From: CAZEHO01 sp964511945
GTDB lineage: Bacteria > Actinomycetota > Acidimicrobiia > Spongiisociales > UBA11373
DNA length: 6,509 nucleotides
Direction of reading: 5' to 3'
NCBI GenBank assembly: GCA_964511945.1
Contig: CAZEHO010000060.1
Span: 1-6,509, forward strand
In this document: one piece after another, positions 1 through 6,509 of the stretch
Numbering within the stretch: the stretch's first letter is position 1
Layout: each line of letters starts with the position of its first letter
Made by a program: the position numbers and the translations under genes
The notes under the pieces: generated by a model
The model's input: only the letters and a program-made list of their open reading frames with translations
The model's database searches: none
What the model was told of the DNA's origin: nothing

Positions 1-1
1 C

Positions 2-91
2 GAAGCGGCCATGAAGGACGTTGCCGGCCGAGTCGCCGAGTTGGCGGCAGCATTCCCGCCCTACCCGGCGGAATTCCCCGGACATGTCTGA
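2..91 (+). CDS. glyA: C-terminal end of an upstream gene, probably serine hydroxymethyltransferase (partial)
   Basis: An open frame enters from the left edge and ends at TGA 89-91. It gives 29 residues: EAAMKDVAGRVAELAAAF followed by PPYPAEFPGHV. An amphipathic helix followed by an FPxYP-type tail resembles the C-terminus of bacterial serine hydroxymethyltransferase, which interconverts serine and glycine with tetrahydrofolate. In many actinobacteria glyA lies a short distance upstream of the atp operon, often with a wecA-like gene between them; here no gene separates the two. The stop overlaps the next start by 8 bases (ATGTCTGA), which suggests translational coupling and possibly a shared transcript. 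Coding is well supported because the frame stays open and abuts the next start. The glyA identity rests on a short tail plus known gene order, so another enzyme is possible. Confidence 0.6.
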   Translation, partial: EAAMKDVAGRVAELAAAFPPYPAEFPGHV

Positions 92-320
92 GCAGCGGCA
101 TCCGTCCGGACGGGAGCAGATCGGTGAGGCGGTCGGCCACACGGTCGAGTACACAGCTTTCTTTGGATCGCTGATGGCCGGGCTGCTGCTGGGGTGGATT
201 GCCGATGCAGTGTTCGACACACGTCCGGCATTCATCGTCTTCGGGATCCTGGCGGGGGCCGTCGTCGGCTTCTGGCGAATGTGGGTGGACTACACGAATG
301 ACGACTCGCATGGACGTTGA
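84..320 (+). CDS. atpZ: AtpZ-like F1Fo-ATPase accessory membrane protein
   Basis: This is a 78-residue protein with a polar N-terminus (about 1-20) and two predicted membrane helices, about 23-43 (ending LLLGWIADAVF) and 48-66 (AFIVFGILAGAVVGF), then a short acidic tail. The pattern of a first helix ending in GLLLGW-x-D, a short turn, and a second helix ending in a GF-x-R/N motif is that of the AtpZ/AtpI-related family found first in atp operons. In Bacillus, AtpZ works with AtpI in Mg2+/Ca2+ uptake or ATP synthase assembly; that role is inferred here. ATG 84 is chosen because it overlaps the upstream stop and gives a normal family length. The only upstream in-frame ATG, at 21, lies deep inside the preceding gene. 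The Shine-Dalgarno site is poor, consistent with coupling to the upstream gene. The end overlaps the next gene. Confidence 0.78.
   Translation: MSEQRHPSGREQIGEAVGHTVEYTAFFGSLMAGLLLGWIADAVFDTRPAFIVFGILAGAVVGFWRMWVDYTNDDSHGR
284..289 (+). promoter_or_regulatory. Ribosome binding site deciding the atpI start
   Basis: GGTGGA lies 8 bases before ATG 298, inside the end of the atpZ-like gene. It favours ATG 298 over the in-frame ATG 310, which has no purine-rich tract at a useful distance. The match to the anti-Shine-Dalgarno sequence is partial. Confidence 0.45.
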
Positions 321-705
321 GGCGAATCTGGCTCGCCAGATCGTGAAGCGATCACTGGTCGTCGGGCCGCTGGCGGTGGCCATCGCATGGGCGATTCGGG
401 GGGTCGACGGGGCCATTGGATCCGCCCTCGGAGTCGCCATTGTGGTGGGTAATTTCTTGCTGTCCGGGTGGATTCTGTCCCGGGCTTTGAAAATATCACT
501 CGGCGTTTATCATGCAGCCGCGCTGTTCGGATTCGTACTTCGTCTCGCGCTGATCGCGGGAGCCATGTTTGCGGCGGCGGCATTGATCGAAGTCGACCGA
601 TATGCGATGGGCCTTGCCGCTGTGGGTTGCTATCTGGTGCTGCTCACCCTCGAGGCAGTCGCCATGACGAGAGATACCGAAAGGGAGCCGGAGTGGACCA
701 ATTGA
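298..705 (+). CDS. atpI: AtpI-like ATP synthase protein I
   Basis: This is a 135-residue protein with four predicted membrane helices at about 20-34, 39-62, 72-96 and 103-123. The N-terminus is short and basic (KR at 17-18) and the C-terminal tail is charged (TRDTEREPEW). Size, topology and position just before atpB match the ATP synthase I family. AtpI is a non-structural protein that in some bacteria helps c-ring assembly or stability and Mg2+ handling. An Arg sits within helix 3 (FVLRLALI), as is common in this poorly conserved family. The start at 298 overlaps the atpZ-like gene by 23 bases and has a GGTGGA site; ATG 310 would shorten the protein by four residues. The stop overlaps atpB by 13 bases. 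By eye, codon choice is less GC-biased than in atpA, as expected for a low-abundance protein. The family call rests on topology and context more than on motifs. Confidence 0.8.
   Translation: MTTRMDVEANLARQIVKRSLVVGPLAVAIAWAIRGVDGAIGSALGVAIVVGNFLLSGWILSRALKISLGVYHAAALFGFVLRLALIAGAMFAAAALIEVDRYAMGLAAVGCYLVLLTLEAVAMTRDTEREPEWTN
683..687 (+). promoter_or_regulatory. Ribosome binding site for atpB
   Basis: GGGAG within the purine run GAAAGGGAG (679-687) stands 5 bases before GTG 693. It supports GTG as the atpB start; no suitable in-frame ATG is nearby. It lies within the atpI coding sequence. Confidence 0.6.
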
Positions 706-1511
706 TCCTCGCTGCCGCAGGGTGCGATCCCGCCAACGACATCATCTGCGCACCGGACAACGTGATCGAGCTCTTCGAGTTCTCGATTCCCCTCTTCTCC
801 ATCGGACCCTTTGACTTCACCAGGACGGTGTTCCTCACCTTCCTCGCGATGTTCATCGTGCTGGCGCTGTTTTACTTCGGACTGCGCAGGCCGAGGGTCG
901 TGCCCAGCAAGTTCGGGGTGATGATGGAGTCGGTCGTCGGGTTCGTGCGTGACGACATCGCCAAGGGTGTCATCGGACCCGAGGGGACCCGCTACGTGCC
1001 CTATCTGCTCGCCATGTTCATGTTCCTGCTGATCGGCAACCTCTTCGAGGTGACGCCGGGAATCAACTTCCCGATCACCTCCCGCATGGCGATCCCGATC
1101 TTCTTGTCGCTGCTGACCTGGGTGATCTTCGTGGTTGTCGGTTTTGCGAGGAACGGCATCAGGTACGTCGGCGACATCATCTGGCCGAAGTCGGTCCCGC
1201 TCGGGCTGCGCTGGCTGGTCGGACTCATCGAACTGGTGTCGGTGTTCCTGCTCCGGCCCCTGACCCTGGCCGTTCGGCTCTTCGCCAACATGGTTGCCGG
1301 TCACCTCATGTTGACCCTGCTGCTCGCATCGGGTTGGGTCTTCATGTCGAGCGTGGGCGACATCGGAGCCCGGTCGATCATCGGCATTCCGTGGTTCGTG
1401 TTCGGCCTCGGCATCTTCGTTTTCGAGATCGTCGTCGCAATGTTGCAGGCGTACATCTTCACCCTGTTGTCGGCGGTCTACATCCAGTCGTCGATTCATC
1501 CCCAGCACTAG
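693..1511 (+). CDS. atpB: F1Fo-ATP synthase subunit a (Fo proton channel)
   Basis: This 272-residue integral membrane subunit forms the two proton half-channels beside the c-ring. Hydrophobic segments lie at about 45-63, 103-120, 133-152, 172-188, 196-216 and 231-262. The essential Arg is R195 in AVRLFANMVAGH, equivalent to E. coli R210. The C-terminal helix holds E245 and Q252 in FEIVVAMLQAYIF. H204 occupies the position of E. coli E219, and E245 that of H245, so this charged pair is exchanged as in Streptomyces, alphaproteobacteria and mitochondria. The N-terminal segment before helix 1 starts with a hydrophobic stretch (LILAAAG) and has Cys at 11 and 19. The protein ends in SSIHPQH. GTG 693 is chosen for its Shine-Dalgarno site and the normal family length. 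It is translated in overlap with atpI and followed 15 bases later by atpE. Confidence 0.96.
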   Translation: MDQLILAAAGCDPANDIICAPDNVIELFEFSIPLFSIGPFDFTRTVFLTFLAMFIVLALFYFGLRRPRVVPSKFGVMMESVVGFVRDDIAKGVIGPEGTRYVPYLLAMFMFLLIGNLFEVTPGINFPITSRMAIPIFLSLLTWVIFVVVGFARNGIRYVGDIIWPKSVPLGLRWLVGLIELVSVFLLRPLTLAVRLFANMVAGHLMLTLLLASGWVFMSSVGDIGARSIIGIPWFVFGLGIFVFEIVVAMLQAYIFTLLSAVYIQSSIHPQH

Positions 1512-1513
1512 CC

Positions 1514-1520
1514 AAGGAGG
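1514..1520 (+). promoter_or_regulatory. Strong ribosome binding site for atpE
   Basis: AAGGAGG, 6 bases before ATG 1527, is the best Shine-Dalgarno match in the window. Subunit c is needed in roughly ten or more copies per complex, against one to three for the others. A strong site here fits the known need for higher translation of atpE, although its strength is inferred only from the sequence match. Confidence 0.75.
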
Positions 1521-1526
1521 CACCGG

Positions 1527-1739
1527 ATGGAAGAGATCAAGGGAGCCATCGCCCTCGTCGGGTATGGCCTCGCCGCCATCGGCCCCGGCGTGGGCATCGG
1601 CATCGTCGTGGGCAATGCGATCCAGGCGATGGCACGGCAGCCCGAGGCCGCAGGCATGGCCAGGACGACGATGTTCCTGGGAATTGCCTTTACCGAGGCG
1701 CTGGCCCTGATCGGGTTCGTGCTGTTCTTCATCGCATAG
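1527..1739 (+). CDS. atpE: F1Fo-ATP synthase subunit c (rotor ring proteolipid)
   Basis: This 70-residue hairpin of two membrane helices oligomerises into the Fo rotor ring. Helix 1 (about 6-33) holds the glycine packing motif G19-P20-G21-V22-G23-I24-G25. The polar loop is ARQPEAAG (36-43), which contacts gamma and epsilon. Helix 2 (about 46-69) carries the ion-binding carboxylate E57 in FTEALALIG. Sodium-type rings need Gln on helix 1 and Ser/Thr right after the Glu; here these positions are I24 and A58, so proton coupling is predicted. The N-terminus is short and there is no C-terminal extension. ATG 1527 follows a strong Shine-Dalgarno site. The stop TAG is part of the atpF ribosome site. 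Confidence 0.97.
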   Translation: MEEIKGAIALVGYGLAAIGPGVGIGIVVGNAIQAMARQPEAAGMARTTMFLGIAFTEALALIGFVLFFIA

Positions 1740-1742
1740 GAG
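1738..1742 (+). promoter_or_regulatory. Ribosome binding site for atpF, overlapping the atpE stop
   Basis: AGGAG shares its first two bases with the atpE stop TAG (1737-1739) and stands 9 bases before ATG 1752. Ribosomes ending atpE therefore occupy the atpF initiation region, which could couple the two genes. Confidence 0.6.
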
Positions 1743-1751
1743 CGCCACACG

Positions 1752-2339
1752 ATGTTGACAACATTGGCGTCGGCGCTTGTGCTGGCAGCGGAAGAGGGAG
1801 CAGCCGAGGAAGGGGAGGGCATCGACCTCCTCATCCCGGAGACCTCCGAGCTGATTGCCGGCATCATCGCCTTTGCCATCATCTTCTTCTTCGTGTGGAA
1901 GTGGGTGCTCCCGGCGATCAATCGCACGCTCGACGCACGTCGTGAGGCGATTACGGGGCAGGTCACCGAAGCCGAGAAGACCAAGGCAGAAGCGGAGAGC
2001 CTGCTCGAGGACTACCGGAAGCAGCTTGCCGAGGCACGGTCCGAAGCGAACAAGATCGTCGACGATGCGAAGGATTCCGCAGAGACCGTGCGGGCCGACA
2101 TCGTCGCCAAGGCCGAAGCCGAGGCTGCGGAGCGGCGACGCAAGGCAGACGAGGAGATCGCGGCCGAGCGCGATCGTCTCGAGGGAGCCCTCAGGAGCGA
2201 GGTCCGCGATTTCTCGCTGAACCTCGCTCAGGAAGCGGTCCGCAAGTCGGTCGACGCCGACGTCCACCGGGCTCTGATCGACTCGACCCTCGACGAGATC
2301 GACGGCCTCTCGCTGTCGGACGACGAGGAGCAGGACTAG
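1752..2339 (+). CDS. atpF: F1Fo-ATP synthase subunit b (peripheral stalk)
   Basis: This 195-residue subunit b dimerises to form the stator linking subunit a to delta and F1. The N-terminus has a hydrophobic leader (about 2-13), then an acidic stretch (EEGAAEEGEG, 14-23), DLLIP, and the membrane anchor (about 33-53, rich in I and F, ending WKWVLP). From about 55 to 180 it is a long, Ala/Glu/Arg/Lys-rich helix without proline, typical of the right-handed coiled-coil stalk. The tail is acidic (SDDEEQD). The layout LVLAAEEG...LLIP before the anchor closely resembles the b subunit of Mycobacterium, supporting an actinobacterial source. It is a normal, unfused b: unlike the mycobacterial arrangement, where a b-like segment is fused to delta, delta is separate here. 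Only one b-type gene is seen. ATG 1752 has AGGAG at 9 bases; the next gene starts 3 bases after the stop. Confidence 0.96.
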   Translation: MLTTLASALVLAAEEGAAEEGEGIDLLIPETSELIAGIIAFAIIFFFVWKWVLPAINRTLDARREAITGQVTEAEKTKAEAESLLEDYRKQLAEARSEANKIVDDAKDSAETVRADIVAKAEAEAAERRRKADEEIAAERDRLEGALRSEVRDFSLNLAQEAVRKSVDADVHRALIDSTLDEIDGLSLSDDEEQD

Positions 2340-2342
2340 CGG

Positions 2343-2882
2343 ATGTCTGCCGAAGACCGCATCGACGGCTACGCCGCCGCAATCCTCGAGGTTGCCAGGG
2401 GTGAAGGTGAGCTCGACCGTGTTGGGGATGAGCTCTATCGGATCTCCCGGGCGTTCGCCTCGTCGGCGGAGTTGCGAGATGCGCTCACCGACCCGCGGCT
2501 CCCATCCGAGCGCAAGCTCGGTGTGGTCGAAGACCTGCTCGAGTCGAGAGTGTCGCCGCTGACGCTGAACCTGGTGACGTTCATCGTTGCCGCCGGGCGC
2601 GCCCGCGATCTGACTGCGATTGCGGACCGGCTGGCGGACAAGGCGGCCGAAGAGGAAAACCGGGTCATCGCCGAGGTCCGTGCCGCCGTCGAACTCGACG
2701 GCGAAACGGTGGCGCGCCTCACCGAGGCGCTGAGCAAGGCGACCGGCAAGCAGGTCGAGGTGAAGACCGTCGTCGATCCCGCCGTCATCGGCGGACTGGT
2801 CGCCCGGGTGGGCGACACCGTGATCGACGGGTCGGTCCGTCGCCGGTTTGAGGATCTCCGACAGCAGCTCGGACGGAACTAG
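2343..2882 (+). CDS. atpH: F1Fo-ATP synthase subunit delta (OSCP-type)
   Basis: This 179-residue subunit sits on top of the alpha/beta hexamer and binds the C-terminus of subunit b. The N-terminal helical domain (about 1-105) starts with RIDGYAAAILEVA and includes the typical LRDALTDPRLPSERK and TLNLVTFIVAAGR segments. The C-terminal domain (about 110-179) contains VDPAVIGGLVARVGDTVIDG and ends with SVRRRFEDLRQQL, the family signature. The length matches standalone bacterial delta, so it is not fused to a b-like domain. The start lies 3 bases after the atpF stop. The nearest purine tract, GAGGAG at 2325-2330 inside atpF, is 12 bases away, so translation is probably coupled to atpF. No unusual residues were noticed. 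Confidence 0.96.
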   Translation: MSAEDRIDGYAAAILEVARGEGELDRVGDELYRISRAFASSAELRDALTDPRLPSERKLGVVEDLLESRVSPLTLNLVTFIVAAGRARDLTAIADRLADKAAEEENRVIAEVRAAVELDGETVARLTEALSKATGKQVEVKTVVDPAVIGGLVARVGDTVIDGSVRRRFEDLRQQLGRN

Positions 2883-2902
2883 AGGCAGGGCAGAGAGAAC
2901 CC

Positions 2903-4417
2903 ATGGCTGATCTGACCATCAATCCACAGGACATCACCGAGGCGCTTGAGAAGAACCTCGAGGGCTGGTCACCGACGCTGGCGGCTGAGACCGTCGGGTA
3001 CGTCACGTCGATCGGTGACGGGGTGGCGCGGGTCAAGGGCCTGCCGAACACGATGGCCAACGAGTTGCTCGAGTTCCCCGGAGGCCTCTCCGGTGTGGCG
3101 CTCAATCTCGATGAGGACTCCATCGGTGCCGTCCTCATGGGCGAGGCGAGCCACATCCAGGAGGGTGATCCGGTCAAGCAGACCGGCCGGGTGCTCTCGG
3201 TTCCCGTCGGTGATGCGCTGCTGGGGCGCGTCATCGACGCGCTGGGCAGCCCCGTGGACGGCAAGGGCCCGATCGAGACGACCGAGCGGCGCCTCCTCGA
3301 AACGCAGGCCCCGTCGGTCGTCGAGCGGCAGCCGGTGAACCAGCCGCTGCAGACCGGGATCAAGGCCATCGACGCCATGACCCCGATCGGGCGCGGCCAG
3401 CGCCAGCTGATCATCGGCGACCGCTCCACCGGCAAGACGGCGATCGTCATCGACACGATCATCAACCAGAAGAACACCGACGTGAAGTGCATCTACGTCG
3501 CCATCGGCCAAAAGGCCTCCACGGTGGCCGAAGTGGCGGAGATCTTGGAGCAGCACGGGGCGATGGATTACACGGTCATCGTCAACGCTCCGGCCTCTGC
3601 GTCACCGGCACTGCAGATGTACGCCGCATACGCCGGGTCCGCCATCGGCCAGTACTGGATGTACCGGGGCGAACACGCTTTGGTCATCTTCGACGATCTG
3701 TCGAAGCAGGCCGTGGCCTATCGGGAGATCTCCCTGCTGCTGCGCCGCCCGCCGGGCCGCGAGGCATACCCCGGCGACGTGTTCTACCTGCACAGCCGCC
3801 TGCTGGAGCGCTGCGCCAAGCTCTCCGATGAGCTCGGTGCCGGTTCGCTCACCGGCCTCCCGATCGTGGAGACGAAGGCCAACGACGTGTCGGCCTACAT
3901 CCCGACGAACGTCATCTCGATCACCGATGGGCAGATCTACCTCGAGTCGGACCTGTTCTACTCCGGTGTCCGCCCCGCCATCAACGCGGGCATCTCGGTG
4001 TCCCGGGTCGGCGGCGCCGCCCAGGTCAAGGGGATGAAGAAGGTCGCCGGCCCGCTGCGCCTCAACCTGGCGCAGTTCCGCGAACTCGAGGCGTTTGCCG
4101 AGTTCGGCTCCGAACTCGACGCGGCCAGCCAGTCGCAGCTCGAGCGGGGGCGCCGCGTGGTCGAGGTCCTGAAGCAAGGGCAGTTCGAGCCCATTCCCGT
4201 TGAGGAGCAGGTGCTGGCCATCTATGCGGTCACCAACGGCTTCCTCGACGACGTAGACGCCGAGCGGGTGGACGAGTTCGAGCTGGGACTCCGGGACTGG
4301 TTCCGGACCCGCCACGACGATCTGCTCGCCTCGGTGCGCGACACCGGCGAACTGCCGGACGGTGAAGCGCTCGATGCCGGCATCCATGCCTACAAGGCGA
4401 CCTTCTCCGGGGAGTAA
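2903..4417 (+). CDS. atpA: F1Fo-ATP synthase subunit alpha
   Basis: This is the 504-residue non-catalytic nucleotide-binding subunit of the alpha3beta3 hexamer. It has an N-terminal beta-barrel domain (about 25-95), a nucleotide-binding domain (about 96-380) and a C-terminal helical bundle. The P-loop is GDRSTGKT at 172-179 with K178 and T179. The Walker B segment is VIFDDLSKQ with D264 and D265. LLRRPPGREAYPGDVFYLHSR is conserved. The arginine finger that reaches the beta catalytic site is R368 in SVSRVGGAAQ. Ser replaces the usual Gln in the P-loop (GDRQTGKT in most bacteria). The protein ends at HAYKATFSGE and lacks the C-terminal extension known in mycobacterial alpha that suppresses ATP hydrolysis. 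ATG 2903 is preceded by only a weak purine tract (AGAGAG, 2892-2897). The start lies 20 bases after atpH, the largest gap in the window. Confidence 0.98.
   Translation: MADLTINPQDITEALEKNLEGWSPTLAAETVGYVTSIGDGVARVKGLPNTMANELLEFPGGLSGVALNLDEDSIGAVLMGEASHIQEGDPVKQTGRVLSVPVGDALLGRVIDALGSPVDGKGPIETTERRLLETQAPSVVERQPVNQPLQTGIKAIDAMTPIGRGQRQLIIGDRSTGKTAIVIDTIINQKNTDVKCIYVAIGQKASTVAEVAEILEQHGAMDYTVIVNAPASASPALQMYAAYAGSAIGQYWMYRGEHALVIFDDLSKQAVAYREISLLLRRPPGREAYPGDVFYLHSRLLERCAKLSDELGAGSLTGLPIVETKANDVSAYIPTNVISITDGQIYLESDLFYSGVRPAINAGISVSRVGGAAQVKGMKKVAGPLRLNLAQFRELEAFAEFGSELDAASQSQLERGRRVVEVLKQGQFEPIPVEEQVLAIYAVTNGFLDDVDAERVDEFELGLRDWFRTRHDDLLASVRDTGELPDGEALDAGIHAYKATFSGE
4409..4414 (+). promoter_or_regulatory. 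Ribosome binding site for atpG
   Basis: GGGGAG sits at the very end of the atpA coding sequence, directly before its TAA stop (4415-4417) and 9 bases before GTG 4424. It supports the GTG start and coupling to atpA. Confidence 0.55.
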
Positions 4418-4423
4418 CCACTC

Positions 4424-5305
4424 GTGGCCAGCGCCGAGCTCCGCCAGATCCGCCGCCGCATCCGCAGCGTGCAGTCGACGATGAAGATCACGCGCGCCAT
4501 GGAGTTGATCGCCTCGTCGCGGATCGTCAGGGCGCAGGAGCGGGTGAGCGCGGCCCAGCCGTATACGAGGGCCATGAACGAGGTCGTACGCAGCGTTGCC
4601 ACTGCTTCCGGCGCCGTCAGCCATCCCCTGCTCGAGCAGCGGGAACAGAAGACCGCCGGGGTGCTGATCGTCACGTCGGACCGGGGTCTGGCCGGCGCGT
4701 ACAACACCAATGTGTTGCGGATGGCGGAGGCCCGCCTCATCCAACTGAGGGGCCGGGATCTCAACCTCCGGGTGTACGTAATCGGCAAGAAGGCGCAGTC
4801 CTACTTCCGCTATCGCGGCTACCGCCTCGAGAACACGTTCCTCGGGGTCACCGACCTCCCCGGATACGGCGACGCCCGCGCCGTCGCCAACGTGCTGATG
4901 AACGATTACGCCGAGGGCAACATCGACAGTGTGGAGGCCTTCACCACCCGCTACGTGTCGGCCCTCACCCAGACGGCAACCAGGATGCAGCTCCTGCCGG
5001 CGGAACCGCCGCGGCAGGAAGCCGACGCCGAGCGGGCCACCTCAGGATTCAGCTACGAGCCGAATGCCGAGGAGATCCTCGGCCGGCTGTTGCCTCGCTA
5101 CGTCGAGGCCACCGTGTTCGGAATCCTGCTGGACGCATCGGCGTCCGAGCATGCCGCCCGGCGGCGAGCGATGAAGGCCGCCACCGAGAACGCCGAGGAC
5201 TTGACTCGGCTGCTGACCCGTCAAGCCAACCAGGCCCGCCAGGCCGAGATCACGACTGAGATCTCGGAGATCGTCGGCGGCGCCGAAGCCCTAACCCGCG
5301 GATGA
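4424..5305 (+). CDS. atpG: F1Fo-ATP synthase subunit gamma (central rotor shaft)
   Basis: This 293-residue subunit turns inside the alpha3beta3 hexamer and connects it to the c-ring. The N-terminal shaft helix (about 1-58) has the signature SAELRQIRRRIRSV followed by STMKITRAMELIASS. The central Rossmann-like domain holds TSDRGLAGAYNTNV (84-97) and ARAVANVLMNDY. The C-terminal helix (about 215-290) has AMKAATENAEDL and ITTEISEIVGGAEAL, the most conserved gamma signature. A stretch at about 192-205 (AEPPRQEADAERAT) is hydrophilic and probably a surface loop, as often seen at this point in actinobacterial gamma. GTG 4424 gives a normal start (V/MASAELRQIR) 6 bases after atpA, with GGGGAG upstream. 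No frameshift or loss of key residues was seen. Confidence 0.97.
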   Translation: MASAELRQIRRRIRSVQSTMKITRAMELIASSRIVRAQERVSAAQPYTRAMNEVVRSVATASGAVSHPLLEQREQKTAGVLIVTSDRGLAGAYNTNVLRMAEARLIQLRGRDLNLRVYVIGKKAQSYFRYRGYRLENTFLGVTDLPGYGDARAVANVLMNDYAEGNIDSVEAFTTRYVSALTQTATRMQLLPAEPPRQEADAERATSGFSYEPNAEEILGRLLPRYVEATVFGILLDASASEHAARRRAMKAATENAEDLTRLLTRQANQARQAEITTEISEIVGGAEALTRG

Positions 5306-5308
5306 GAC

Positions 5309-5314
5309 AAGGAG
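5309..5314 (+). promoter_or_regulatory. Ribosome binding site deciding the atpD start
   Basis: AAGGAG lies 7 bases before GTG 5322 in the 16-base gap after atpG. It favours GTG 5322 over a second in-frame GTG at 5334, which would lie 19 bases away. Confidence 0.7.
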
Positions 5315-5321
5315 CAACCAC

Positions 5322-6509
<1,188 letters not shown>

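Noticed and set aside
714..725. Lipobox-like AAGC at residues 8-11 of AtpB, suggesting a lipoprotein signal
   Set aside because: There is no basic N-terminal region, the hydrophobic stretch is only about seven residues, and position -3 is Ala rather than Leu. Subunit a is not known as a lipoprotein.
693..1511. Horizontal transfer of atpB from an alphaproteobacterium, suggested by AVRLFANMVAGH and the HPQH tail
   Set aside because: As I recall it, the Streptomyces subunit a has the same VRLFANM-x-AGH and FE...LQAYVF layout, so vertical inheritance in Actinomycetota explains the likeness.
1334..1945. 203-codon + strand frame overlapping atpB, atpE and atpF
   Set aside because: It is an out-of-frame shadow of three real genes with an Arg/His/Gly-rich product typical of a shifted GC-rich frame.
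630..2267. Very long open frame (545 codons) on the minus strand opposite atpB, atpE and atpF
   Set aside because: GC-rich coding DNA often leaves the opposite strand free of stops. The product is rich in Asp, His, Arg, Glu and Gly with low-complexity charged runs and no recognisable domain, while the + strand here encodes three unmistakable subunits.
2883..2902. Possible promoter or terminator in the atpH-atpA gap, the largest in the window
   Set aside because: Twenty bases are too few for a convincing -35/-10 pair, and the gap shows no inverted repeat or T-run.
3602..4744. 380-codon minus-strand open frame opposite atpA and atpG
   Set aside because: Same codon-bias shadow effect: it spans two conserved genes and an intergenic gap, has a composition unlike a folded protein, and has no ribosome site or partner gene.

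Overview
The window is a GC-rich stretch, read entirely on the + strand, that carries most of a bacterial F1Fo-ATP synthase (atp) operon. It looks actinobacterial. Supporting signs are the GC-rich third codon positions, the probable glyA end just upstream, a subunit b with a hydrophobic/acidic leader before its membrane anchor, and a subunit a of the form known from Streptomyces. A lineage such as Acidimicrobiia would fit, but this is inference and no marker here fixes the class.

Layout: bases 2-91 are the end of an upstream gene, probably glyA. Its stop overlaps the start of a short AtpZ-like gene (84-320). That gene overlaps an AtpI-like gene (298-705), which overlaps atpB (693-1511). Then follow atpE (1527-1739), atpF (1752-2339), atpH (2343-2882), atpA (2903-4417), atpG (4424-5305) and atpD (5322 to the window edge). 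The order a-c-b-delta-alpha-gamma-beta is the classical bacterial one. The epsilon gene atpC would be expected just downstream, outside the window.

No gap between genes exceeds 20 bases. I see no internal promoter, terminator, RNA gene, repeat array, mobile element or CRISPR. Four overlapping genes at the front and short gaps with Shine-Dalgarno sites behind them point to one polycistronic transcript whose promoter lies upstream of the window.

The products form one machine. Subunits a (AtpB), c (AtpE) and b (AtpF) make the membrane Fo proton channel, ring and stator. Delta (AtpH) ties b to the alpha/beta hexamer (AtpA, AtpD), and gamma (AtpG) is the rotor shaft. AtpZ and AtpI are accessory membrane proteins linked in other bacteria to assembly of the complex, c-ring formation and Mg2+/Ca2+ supply. 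All catalytic and ion-path residues I could check are present, so the enzyme is predicted to be functional and proton-driven.

I found no undescribed system. The points worth a second look are residue-level: a Ser in the alpha P-loop where Gln is usual, a His/Glu exchange in subunit a relative to E. coli, two periplasmic-side Cys in subunit a, and the overlapping atpZ-atpI-atpB start of the operon.
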